From JBNLBS01 sp050303415 (GTDB taxonomy: Bacteria > Pseudomonadota > Gammaproteobacteria > Methylococcales > Methylomonadaceae): a stretch of DNA of 64,000 bases. Positions 35,772-44,289 of this stretch are shown here, in pieces. Within the stretch, counting starts at the first letter, position 1; every line of letters begins with the position of its first letter. The notes beneath the pieces were generated by a model that had not been told where the DNA came from, made no database searches, and saw only the letters and a list, made by a program, of their open reading frames with translations. The stretch covers positions 124,001-188,000 of the forward strand of contig JBNLBS010000004.1 in the NCBI GenBank assembly GCA_050303415.1. Reading direction: 5' to 3'. The translations under genes were made by a program, and so were the position numbers.

Positions 35772-37505
35772 TTAAGCCACAAGTTTATTTTCGATATAGC
35801 GCTTGCGCTTTTTATCAGTCAAACAGTCCACTTCCAGCATAATCAAACTATCAATGCAGTCATTAAAATCCGGATCAACGTTGAAATCTATAAAATGACA
35901 CCCCTTATCCGCACATAATTCCACATATTGCTTATACAGTACAGGCACCTTGACCCCCAGCCTTTTTAACTCGCTGTTTAATATCTTGTAACTAGTCTTA
36001 TAATCATCAGCAAATTTCATTTCTGCAAACCGTACCACCTGCTCCGACACTGCAAAAGGCATCCTGGCCTCTGCCAATGAAAGCTTCGAACCGAACTGTT
36101 GGCGGTAAAAACTAATAATCACTTCCTTAGCCCGCTGCGGATAGGCGTCACTAATACTCACCGGACCAAACAAGTACTTCACCTCTGGGTGCTCCCTGAG
36201 ATAAGCCCCAATGCCATACCATAAATAATCCAAGCTGCGTTGCCCCCAATAACGCGGCTGGACAAAACTCCTTCCCAGCTCAATACTGTAGGGTAAAAAG
36301 TTTTGAAACTCGGTTTTCAAATCAAACAGAGAATTGGTGTAAAAACCTTCTACACCTTGAATTTTCATAATGTCAGCACCCTCACCTATACGGTAGGAAC
36401 CTACAATTTCCAGATCGTTGTCATCCCATAACACCAGATGCGAATAATAAATATCATATTTATCCATATCCCTGGCCTTACCGGTACCCTCTTCGACTGT
36501 TCTGAACGTCAGCTCGCGTAAACGGGCAATTTCCTGCATCACCGGACAATCATCCCTATAACTGTAAAGAAATATTTTTTTGCCGTCTTTTGTTTCCCCC
36601 AATAAACTAGACTGATATAAAGCCTTTTTCAAAGCCTTACTATTCACCGGATGCGCCACAGTTTCGATAGTTTCAAACATTGGCTTATGCTTCTTTTTGC
36701 CCAGATTAACGACATGTTTTCGAAAGCGCCGACATAGCTCTTTGTTACTTTCTTCGCTGTCAGCAAACGACCGATAAGGAATTGGCGCACCAACTTTAAA
36801 TTGAAGATCCTGTCCTTTCTTATTAAACATCTCCTTCACCAACAGAGCGGTACCCATTGGTTTATAAAGCATGGAGATAGCGTAAAACAATGCCGAATTT
36901 TTAGCCTTAACATGTATCGGCAAAATCGGACATTTAGCCTTTTTTGCTAACTTAATAAATCCAGGCTTCCATTTACCATCACACACTCCTTTCGGTGTAA
37001 TCCGTGATACTTCACCAGCCGGAAACAAAATCACTGCCTGTCCATTCTCCAGGGCATCGCTCATGGCTTGATAGACCCGCTTGTTTATTTTCTTGTTTGT
37101 AAGTACATCAACCGGCAAAAACACCGATGCCAACGGTTCCATTTGAGTCAAAAGCTGATTAGCCACAATGCGCACATCTGCGCGCACCGTTCGAATCAAC
37201 TTAATCAGCGCAAGACCATCCAATGTCCCGATTGGATGATTGGCAACAATTACAACTGCTCCTTCCGATGGAATATTTTGGTATGAATCCTGGCTAAGCT
37301 GATAACTAAAATTAAAATAAGCCAACAACTTATCCAGAAAAGCAAAACCGCGAAGATGTTGGTTTTGCTGAATTACTTGATTGAGCTCATCCTGATGCAA
37401 TAATTTTTTTAATACATTGATCGCAAGTTGATTGTTTTTTCCAATTTTTAAATCCGCTTTAGTTTCCGAAAGAATTTTTTCAGCATCAATCATATAATTT
37501 TCCAC
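35772..37505 (-). CDS. OlsF-like bifunctional acyltransferase (ornithine-lipid synthase candidate)
   Basis: 577 residues in two parts. Residues about 60-280 are a PlsC/OlsA-type O-acyltransferase with the NHPIGTLDG motif (NHx4D) and FPAGEVSR. Residues about 300-540 are a GNAT-like hemolysin/OlsB-type N-acyltransferase (ELGRSFVQPRYWG, YLFGPVSISDAYP). This is the architecture reported for OlsF, which makes ornithine lipid by N-acylation of ornithine followed by O-acylation. Both activities in one membrane-associated protein would give a phosphorus-free lipid. Substrate (ornithine versus another amino acid) is inference. Confidence 0.72.
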   Translation of the reverse strand: MENYMIDAEKILSETKADLKIGKNNQLAINVLKKLLHQDELNQVIQQNQHLRGFAFLDKLLAYFNFSYQLSQDSYQNIPSEGAVVIVANHPIGTLDGLALIKLIRTVRADVRIVANQLLTQMEPLASVFLPVDVLTNKKINKRVYQAMSDALENGQAVILFPAGEVSRITPKGVCDGKWKPGFIKLAKKAKCPILPIHVKAKNSALFYAISMLYKPMGTALLVKEMFNKKGQDLQFKVGAPIPYRSFADSEESNKELCRRFRKHVVNLGKKKHKPMFETIETVAHPVNSKALKKALYQSSLLGETKDGKKIFLYSYRDDCPVMQEIARLRELTFRTVEEGTGKARDMDKYDIYYSHLVLWDDNDLEIVGSYRIGEGADIMKIQGVEGFYTNSLFDLKTEFQNFLPYSIELGRSFVQPRYWGQRSLDYLWYGIGAYLREHPEVKYLFGPVSISDAYPQRAKEVIISFYRQQFGSKLSLAEARMPFAVSEQVVRFAEMKFADDYKTSYKILNSELKRLGVKVPVLYKQYVELCADKGCHFIDFNVDPDFNDCIDSLIMLEVDCLTDKKRKRYIENKLVA

Positions 37506-37594
37506 CGATTGGTTAAGTCCGCGGAATTATAAAAATTGAATGTGTCAGAACAATGAAACTAATAAGCGATTTCTTTAATTAAAGCATGACCCAC

Positions 37595-38446
37595 TTAAAT
37601 ATTGACATGAACGATCATCCCCAATGTTCGAATTCGTTCGGCAAAATCATCCATTACCTTAAGCGGTAATGGTTTTATCTGCTTAGCTTCTGGCTGATAA
37701 GAAGGCCTGGCCAACGTATAAAGCATTATCTCTTTAACGCTGGCTTTTACCTTTACTTCTTGCATCAACCGAATAAAAGCCTGTTGCTCCTCTTCGGTTA
37801 AGCCTTTGTTATTATCGTCTAGCAAGCACGTTTGTATTTTTGTGACACACATTCTGGCACAGGTAATAATATTTTCTAACACTCGTGCATTGGTTATGGA
37901 TGTATTGTTTAACCGTTTGCGCCCGGCCTCAGTTGCCGAATCCAACTTAAACCAGACCTCACCACCAAATCCGTGCCATTGTTTTAAACCTTGCTGCACC
38001 CTTTCCTGATGGATCAGGCTGCCATTAGTGATCAGCACCAGCTTTATCTTGGGTAATAACTTCTTTTCGGTCGCAATTTCGCCAATTAATTTTGTTATCC
38101 GGGCAAAATCTTTTGCACTGGTCGGTTCGCCGTTACCGGAAATAGCAATATCTTTAATAACGCGTTGAGATTCTTCGACTTGAAACTGTTGATAAAACTT
38201 ACCCGACAACACTAAATCCAGAAAAAAACGCAGCTCCGTCTCCAATAAGCCCAAGTTAATTTCCGGCGCCGCGCCTTTTACCAAGCCCGGAACCTGGCAA
38301 TAAATACAACGCCAGTTACAGGCATTATTGGTATTGAGGTTGACTCCGATAGATAAGCCCCCCGCCCGGCGCGACAGCACCGGATAAATATATGTTAAGC
38401 CTGCCACATCACGACTATGATCTTGTATTGTTAAGCTGGATGTCAT
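37595..38446 (-). CDS. Radical SAM protein
   Basis: 283 residues. The cluster motif is CNWRCIYC (CX3CX2C), preceded by GVNLNTNNA, and followed by SGNGEPTSAKDF, which binds the S-adenosylmethionine amino group. The C-terminal half has a LDSATEAGRKRLN run seen in DUF-type radical SAM proteins related to wybutosine/MoaA-like enzymes. The actual reaction is unknown. The gene is divergent from the Fae homologue with 86 bases between. Confidence 0.8.
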   Translation of the reverse strand: MTSSLTIQDHSRDVAGLTYIYPVLSRRAGGLSIGVNLNTNNACNWRCIYCQVPGLVKGAAPEINLGLLETELRFFLDLVLSGKFYQQFQVEESQRVIKDIAISGNGEPTSAKDFARITKLIGEIATEKKLLPKIKLVLITNGSLIHQERVQQGLKQWHGFGGEVWFKLDSATEAGRKRLNNTSITNARVLENIITCARMCVTKIQTCLLDDNNKGLTEEEQQAFIRLMQEVKVKASVKEIMLYTLARPSYQPEAKQIKPLPLKVMDDFAERIRTLGMIVHVNI

Positions 38447-38532
38447 TATGAAGATTCAAGAAATAAGCCAAAACATGTTATTCTACCGAGTTCTATAATT
38501 TTCATTGAAGATTTTAAATTTCGGAGAAAGAA

Positions 38533-39081
38533 ATGAGCGAAAGAATTGTTATGCGTACTGGTGAAGCTTTAGTTGCAGGCGGTCCTGCCGGCACTGCCGC
38601 CGAACCGGAAATCGTAATCGGCGAACTGGACGGTCCTGTAGGTACAGCTCTGGCGACTTTAACAGGCGACCAGGCTAAAGGCCACTCTAAGGTTTTCGCC
38701 ATTTTAAACACTGATATTCAAGTACGTCCAGTGACTTTAATGGTCAGCAAAGTCACTGTTAACAACAGCCGTTACACCAATATCCTAATGGGCACAGTCC
38801 AAGCGGCGATTGCCAATGGTGTATTAGACGCGGTTCGAGCAGGCGACATTCCTAAAGAAAAAGCCAACGATCTGGGCATTATCTGCTCTGTCTGGCTAAA
38901 CCCAAGCGTTGCCACTGATGACAACCTGGACCACCAAATCCTGTTTGACATTCACCGCAAAGCGACTGCGCAAGCCATCCATAAAGCAATGACCAACACC
39001 CCGGATATTGACTGGCTACTGGAAAACCAAGACAAAATTACCCATAAATATTTCCAAATGGGACTGGACGGAAAAATTTAA
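38533..39081 (+). CDS. Formaldehyde-activating-enzyme homologue, non-canonical
   Basis: 182 residues, matching Fae along its length: RTGEALVAGG, VRPVTLMVSKVTVNNSR and NGVLDAVRAGDIPKEKANDLGIIC are the family landmarks. True Fae condenses formaldehyde with tetrahydromethanopterin. The catalytic histidine of Methylobacterium Fae (His22, in VAHIDLIIG) is not seen: the corresponding place reads AAEPEIVIG, with Glu24. A His further on (AKGHSKV) corresponds to a different family His. It may be a sensor or a paralogue of altered activity. GGAG (38523-38526) precedes the ATG, and TATAAT lies at 38494. Confidence 0.82.
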   Translation: MSERIVMRTGEALVAGGPAGTAAEPEIVIGELDGPVGTALATLTGDQAKGHSKVFAILNTDIQVRPVTLMVSKVTVNNSRYTNILMGTVQAAIANGVLDAVRAGDIPKEKANDLGIICSVWLNPSVATDDNLDHQILFDIHRKATAQAIHKAMTNTPDIDWLLENQDKITHKYFQMGLDGKI

Positions 39082-39091
39082 ACAAGTACAA

Positions 39092-39125
39092 AAAGATAAC
39101 ATCCTGTATACAGGATGTTATCTTT
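39092..39125. terminator. Bidirectional terminator, fae homologue / sulP
   Basis: A perfect 17-base inverted repeat without loop bases (39092-39108 and 39109-39125; arms AAAGATAACATCCTGTA), A/T runs at both ends, between convergent genes. Confidence 0.88.
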
Positions 39126-39137
39126 AACTGACATTAA

Positions 39138-40841
39138 TTAGCCTGCAACGAACACCCAAGAAAAGGTTTCTTTTTGCTCGACATTTTTAAATGCTTCACC
39201 TGATTCCAAAGCAGCAGTACAACTTGGAAAGTCAGGATACAAGTGTTCTTCTCTAACCAAGCCCGGAATCACCCCCATTCTTTGCAGCATATCTTTGGGC
39301 TGAGGTTGAATACCGGTAATCACTACTAACACTTTTTTCTCCCGTAGCTCCAAAATAGCATCCTCAATAGCGTACATACCGGATTGATCGATATAGGGCA
39401 CCCTAGGCATACGAAAAATCACGACATCCACCTCAGGTAAAGCCCGGCTCATATCCTGAAACTTAGAGGTAAATCCGAAGAAAATAGGACCATCGAAATG
39501 CTTAATAAACACCTTTTTACGAATATCTTCGCTTAAATCGGCTTCATCCTCCCACTTCTCTTCTTCAGCAAAAGCCGCAACCGAACCAACCTCCGAATTA
39601 GCTTCGGCAATATCGCTCATTTTCTTCATAAACAGAACCGATGCCAACACCATGCCGACAGCAACAGCCTCCAACAAGTCGACGAATACCGTTAAAAACA
39701 ACACCACCAGCATAATAAACGAGTCAGATTTAGGTACATCTACAATATGTTTAAGACCTTTGTAGTCCACGATACCGATACCCACCGTGGTTAAAATACC
39801 GGCCAATACCGGCAACGGAATCAGTTTTGCATAACTCCCTGCGCCCAACAACACCAGCAATAACGCAAAACCATGCACGACTCCTGAAATCCTCGTTCTA
39901 CCACCGGAATTAATATTGACCACGGTTCGAACCGTAGCTCCTGCCCCTGGAATGCCTCCGATAACGGCCGACATCATATTACCCAAGCCCTGACCGATTA
40001 ACTCTTTATTCGAACTGTGCCGGGTTTTGGTCATGCTATCGGCCACGATAGAAGTCAATAATGAGTCTATAGTTCCCAACGCCGCCAAGGTAATGGCTGG
40101 CAATACTATAGCCATAGGATGTGACAAATCCACCACAGCCAGCTTATCCAATTGCAAGCTAGGCAAGCCCTCTGGAATATCGCCAATAATAGCTACATCC
40201 AAATCCATAACCACGGCAACAACGGTAAAGGCAATTAACGCCACTAACTGGCTAGGTACTGCCCTGGTAATTTTTGGAAACAGATAAATCGTAGCAACCG
40301 TGGCACAAGCCAAACCCATTGCTGCATAGTTAATATGTAACAACGCATCAGGCACACCGGATAAAATCGCCATCACATTTTTAGGCGACTTTTCCCCCAG
40401 AAACGGGAAAATCTGCAGAATGACAATAATGACCCCGATACCGCTCATAAACCCGGACACCACCGGATAAGGCATATAACGCACGTATTGCCCAACTTTT
40501 AGTAGGCCAAGTAATATTTGAAAAACACCCGCCAATACAAAAATTGCAATTATCGTCCCTAATGCTGCTTCCAAGCTCCCCATATCATGTATCAAAGCCG
40601 TGATAATCGCTGCCGACACTACCGTCATCGGACCGGTCGGTCCGCTAATCTGCGTACTGGTGCCGCCAAACCAGGCAGCAACGATACCTATAGCTATCGC
40701 ACCATATAAACCGGCTATCGCCCCCATTCCTGACTGGACTCCGAAAGCCAACGCCAAGGGCAAGGCAACAACGCCCGCAGTTAAACCGCCAAAAAAGTCA
40801 CCTCTTAGATTCGAAAGATCCAATGACTTGTCTTGATCCAT
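39138..40841 (-). CDS. SulP-family anion transporter with STAS domain
   Basis: 567 residues. N-terminal LRGDFFGGLTAGVVALPLALAFGVQSG is the SulP signature, followed by 10-12 membrane helices (residues about 20-405), then a cytoplasmic STAS domain (about 430-550, with FIKHFDGPIFFGFTSKF and RMPRVPYIDQSGMYAI). Members move sulfate, bicarbonate or other anions by proton or sodium symport. The BicA-like bicarbonate role is a possibility for an organism with C1 metabolism; substrate is not readable. It lies between the Fae homologue and the fhc operon on the minus strand. Confidence 0.85.
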   Translation of the reverse strand: MDQDKSLDLSNLRGDFFGGLTAGVVALPLALAFGVQSGMGAIAGLYGAIAIGIVAAWFGGTSTQISGPTGPMTVVSAAIITALIHDMGSLEAALGTIIAIFVLAGVFQILLGLLKVGQYVRYMPYPVVSGFMSGIGVIIVILQIFPFLGEKSPKNVMAILSGVPDALLHINYAAMGLACATVATIYLFPKITRAVPSQLVALIAFTVVAVVMDLDVAIIGDIPEGLPSLQLDKLAVVDLSHPMAIVLPAITLAALGTIDSLLTSIVADSMTKTRHSSNKELIGQGLGNMMSAVIGGIPGAGATVRTVVNINSGGRTRISGVVHGFALLLVLLGAGSYAKLIPLPVLAGILTTVGIGIVDYKGLKHIVDVPKSDSFIMLVVLFLTVFVDLLEAVAVGMVLASVLFMKKMSDIAEANSEVGSVAAFAEEEKWEDEADLSEDIRKKVFIKHFDGPIFFGFTSKFQDMSRALPEVDVVIFRMPRVPYIDQSGMYAIEDAILELREKKVLVVITGIQPQPKDMLQRMGVIPGLVREEHLYPDFPSCTAALESGEAFKNVEQKETFSWVFVAG

Positions 40842-40867
40842 TCTTTTTCCTCACAAAAACATATAAA

Positions 40868-40898
40868 AAAAGGAGAAGCTCAAAAAGCCTCTCCTTTT
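40868..40898 (-). terminator. Terminator of the fhc operon
   Basis: AAAAGGAGAAGCT (40868-40880) and AGCCTCTCCTTTT (40886-40898) pair with one mismatch; T run follows on the minus strand. It lies 25 bases after fhcC. Confidence 0.85.
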
Positions 40899-40921
40899 AT
40901 CAGAAAATAATTACATCATTA

Positions 40922-41734
40922 TTACACCCGGACTAAAACTTCACCCCTGCCCATTTCGGACATATCGCCACCGTAGCGTTGCACGCGATTAAATCCGATA
41001 TCATCCTGAGCAAATTTTGAGTTCAATTTTTTAAACGAACTAAACAGCATGGGCAAGAATGCTAACGTATGCGTACCGCAATCATTAAAGGTTGCCGATA
41101 ATGCAGGTTGATTCCATAACAACAAGGTTCCACGACGCATGGCGTAACCCAAGTAGCGTCCGGTCCGCCCCATGACTGCGATGGTTCCGGCAATCATTCT
41201 TGCCCCGCAATAATCGCCGGCATCACCTTCGATCAGAATATTACCGCGACGCATATGATCTCCGGCACGTTCTCCGACATTACCTTTCACCAGAATAGTG
41301 CCGCCTTTCATGCCTTGCTTGTTACCCGGCAATGCGGCGCCAAGAAAATCCCCGGCATTGCCATTAATAGTCAACAATCCATTTTTCATTTCACAGCCGG
41401 CAAAAATACCCGTATCTCCGGTAACCTCAATTTCACCAGAGATCAAGCCCAAACCGGTATAAGCCCCCGCATTCCCGTCAATACGAATACTGCCATCGGC
41501 AGAATCTTTACCTATATAGTCAAGATTATCCTGACTATTGCTGATAACAATATGTTGACTGTCAGTGCCCGAAACATCAAACAAAGCATCGACCTGAACC
41601 TGACTTTTACCCATTTGCAGTTTTATGGCAGCAATTTCAGCAGGAGTCTTATCGGCCAGATTCTTGTGAACCAGAGGCGACATATCCACCCGCTGTGCGG
41701 TTCTTTGTTTTAAAGAGAAGGTTAATGCGCTCAT
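40922..41734 (-). CDS. fhcC: Formyltransferase/hydrolase complex subunit C (FhcC)
   Basis: 270 residues of right-handed beta-helix type: repeated GDAG, GNAG and GVxG turns (DGSIRIDGNAGAYTGLG, INGNAGDFLGAAL, IEGDAGDYCGAR, VMGRTGRYLG), as in FwdC/glutamate synthase C-terminal domain. Together with FhcA, B and D it forms the complex that turns formyl-tetrahydromethanopterin to formate by way of formylmethanofuran. ATG overlaps the fhcD stop by ATGA. Confidence 0.92.
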   Translation of the reverse strand: MSALTFSLKQRTAQRVDMSPLVHKNLADKTPAEIAAIKLQMGKSQVQVDALFDVSGTDSQHIVISNSQDNLDYIGKDSADGSIRIDGNAGAYTGLGLISGEIEVTGDTGIFAGCEMKNGLLTINGNAGDFLGAALPGNKQGMKGGTILVKGNVGERAGDHMRRGNILIEGDAGDYCGARMIAGTIAVMGRTGRYLGYAMRRGTLLLWNQPALSATFNDCGTHTLAFLPMLFSSFKKLNSKFAQDDIGFNRVQRYGGDMSEMGRGEVLVRV

Positions 41735-42627
41735 GCCATAATCTCCTGTAAATGAAAGTGGAACGGCCCCAGCTTGCCTCCATAGTTACCGGCGCTAATA
41801 CGTTTAATACCATTTTCAGCACCCAGGTCACACACCGCCTGAATTCCTACACGCATGGCCTGATCGATATCCTCTTTAGTCAAGCCGTCAATCACAATTT
41901 CCATTACCGATTCAATCTCCGGCGATAAATCGGTCTTGGTCATACCTTTTAGTGTCGGACAGAAAGCATCATTGGTCGAGGCGCCCAAGGCCGGGTATTT
42001 TGAACCGACTTTAGAACCTGAACGAACCACACCACCGGGAAACGGCATGATAACATTAGGGATCTTCTTCATTTCTTCAATCGCCGCCTCACAAGCTGTC
42101 AAAGCCTGAGGCTGAGATTCTGCCAAGACCAGAAAGTTACCGCCGCCGACTGCATCGACCCGGCCGGTAGTGGCTTCGGTCAAGAATTCACCATCCATAA
42201 CGGGTACGCGCCAGTAGCGTTTGCCATCAATCTTTTTCGCGATTTGAAAACCATCACCAAAATAGCGCAGATTTTTACCCAGCGGAATCTGTACGCCTTC
42301 ATCAATACCGGCGAATAAGGCCGAGGTTGGTGAGGTTAGTACACATTGTCCGGCACGGGTTTCCAACTGTTTGGCCAGACCGTTCCCCCCCATGGCAAAA
42401 ATCAAAACCGATACACCCGGGCGACCATCCGGTGTTTCCGATGGATCTAACACCCGTTCAATACCGGCCTCACAGCCACAGGCAATGACTGAAGTGGCAA
42501 AACCGGTCATCGCTTGTGCCGAAATCATCGCCCATTTTTCATTCTGCGCTGTAATAATGGCTCGCGTCGCTTTCATCGGAAACGCTTCGGCGAAGGTTTC
42601 ATCAATTGTTACGCCATTGATTATCAT
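41731..42627 (-). CDS. fhcD: Formyltransferase subunit (FhcD, formylmethanofuran:H4MPT formyltransferase)
   Basis: 298 residues with the N-terminal MIINGVTIDETFAEAFPMKATRAIITA of Ftr proteins and GNFLVLAESQPQALTACEAAIEEM, plus GVVRSGSKVGSKY. It moves the formyl group between tetrahydromethanopterin and methanofuran. Translation is coupled: its ends overlap fhcA and fhcC by 4 bases each. Confidence 0.95.
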   Translation of the reverse strand: MIINGVTIDETFAEAFPMKATRAIITAQNEKWAMISAQAMTGFATSVIACGCEAGIERVLDPSETPDGRPGVSVLIFAMGGNGLAKQLETRAGQCVLTSPTSALFAGIDEGVQIPLGKNLRYFGDGFQIAKKIDGKRYWRVPVMDGEFLTEATTGRVDAVGGGNFLVLAESQPQALTACEAAIEEMKKIPNVIMPFPGGVVRSGSKVGSKYPALGASTNDAFCPTLKGMTKTDLSPEIESVMEIVIDGLTKEDIDQAMRVGIQAVCDLGAENGIKRISAGNYGGKLGPFHFHLQEIMA

Positions 42628-44288
42628 GCCGCACCTCCGTTTAACGTATGCGCAGTTAATGTTCCGCGCCCATCCTCGGTAATTTCATCGTCACTGATTT
42701 TAAAGTTACCCACTTTCATGGTCATAAAGCGATCAAAATATTGCTGCAGATCTTTCTCGACAGAAGCATCCCATTCCGGTCTGACAATATGGGTGGTGCC
42801 CCATTTGGTTTTCACCACGTTGCCATCAACCACCACCAGTTCACCATCTTTAAACACATAATTCGGCGTGGCGAACATTTTTTCCCGATCCGCATCTTCG
42901 GTATAGATGGTAATATCCGCCCAGGCACCTTCACCCAATGTACCGCGATCATCCAGACCAATCAGCTTGGCAGCCCCGGCACGGGTCATAATGGCAATTT
43001 CTTCCATCGTGTATTCGCGGTTAATGGAAGCCAATGTGGTCATTTTTTGCGCTTCAGGATGAATGGTTGACAACATATCATCACGGAAACTCTTATCCAT
43101 TAACAAACGAATCAAATGAGGATAGGTGGTAAACGGTGCACCATTCGGATGGTCGGTGGTTAAGAACACGCGCCACGGATCATCAATCAGCAAAAAGGTT
43201 TCCAGGCCAATGGCCCATTGCAGCGCATTAACAAAGTTTTGATCCTGGTATTTAAATGGTACGACACCGCAACCGGCATCACATTCAATATCCATGCACA
43301 CCCATTTGTTCGGGTTTGCCAGACCATGATTGGCAAACTGGCGCATATTATCGCCCGATGCAGTAATGGTTTGACCAAACAACACCTGACCGACATCGAC
43401 GGTAATGTTTTTATGCCTGTTCACCGCCTCGGCAATTTGTGCCGCACCGGATGAGAATTTAAAATCACCTTCGGTACCATAACTATGGAACTGAATATGT
43501 GTTAAATGCATAGGCAGACCACCGATACCCTGCATGGTATCCAATGTGGTATTCACATTGCCCGGCACACCCAGATTACAGCCATGAACATGTAACGGAT
43601 GTTTAATACCCAGTTCTTTCACCGCTGTTGCCAAACACTGCAGAATTTCCCGCGGTGACACACCGTAATGCGAATTCGCCTCATCCAGCTCCAACTTGCG
43701 CTGGTTAAATTTAAATGCGTTGATACCACCGGGATTGACCACTTTAATACCAATACCTTTAGCCGCCTGCAGTGTCCAGGCCACATAATCGTTAATGGCT
43801 TTTTGATCTTTTTTCGCCGCCATCATGCGCAGTAGAAAATCATCACTGCCCAACATGACGTAACCGCCCTTATCCAGAATCGGAATATCGGCCATTTCCA
43901 TGTGCGCCTGGCGCGCATTAACCGGCAATACCGCCGGTTCAAAACCAGCGGTATAGCCCATTTCGGCATAGCGATAGCCGGTAGCAAAGGTACTTGGCAT
44001 GGCATGACCGCAGCCGGAACGGGTAATATCCGTCCTCGCAATCGGATCATTGCGATGATCTTCCGGAATCAACATACGGGCAATATTACCTTTCCCGCCA
44101 CCAATATGCGTATGCATATCAATTGCGCCGGACATGACCACTTTACCTTTCAGGTCATATTCCTGATCGATTTTTTCGTCGGTAGGCTGCTTAACAAGTC
44201 GACCATCCTTGATATACAGGTCTTTAATTTGCCCGTTAATACCATTCGCCGGATCGTAAACACTACCGCCAGTTAATTTTATCAACAT
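42624..44288 (-). CDS. fhcA: Formyltransferase/hydrolase complex subunit A (FhcA)
   Basis: 554 residues of the amidohydrolase superfamily, related to FwdA: metal-binding HTHIGGGKGN early on, then HVHGCNLG, HLTHIQFHSYG and FLTTDHPNGAPF. It hydrolyses formylmethanofuran to formate. The gene starts one base after fhcB and overlaps fhcD by ATGA, making a single tightly coupled operon. Confidence 0.95.
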   Translation of the reverse strand: MLIKLTGGSVYDPANGINGQIKDLYIKDGRLVKQPTDEKIDQEYDLKGKVVMSGAIDMHTHIGGGKGNIARMLIPEDHRNDPIARTDITRSGCGHAMPSTFATGYRYAEMGYTAGFEPAVLPVNARQAHMEMADIPILDKGGYVMLGSDDFLLRMMAAKKDQKAINDYVAWTLQAAKGIGIKVVNPGGINAFKFNQRKLELDEANSHYGVSPREILQCLATAVKELGIKHPLHVHGCNLGVPGNVNTTLDTMQGIGGLPMHLTHIQFHSYGTEGDFKFSSGAAQIAEAVNRHKNITVDVGQVLFGQTITASGDNMRQFANHGLANPNKWVCMDIECDAGCGVVPFKYQDQNFVNALQWAIGLETFLLIDDPWRVFLTTDHPNGAPFTTYPHLIRLLMDKSFRDDMLSTIHPEAQKMTTLASINREYTMEEIAIMTRAGAAKLIGLDDRGTLGEGAWADITIYTEDADREKMFATPNYVFKDGELVVVDGNVVKTKWGTTHIVRPEWDASVEKDLQQYFDRFMTMKVGNFKISDDEITEDGRGTLTAHTLNGGAA

Positions 44289-44289
44289 A

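Noticed and set aside
38514..38711. Open frame on the minus strand inside the Fae homologue.
   Set aside because: It is a shadow of the real gene, with Pro/Ala-biased composition and no ribosome site.
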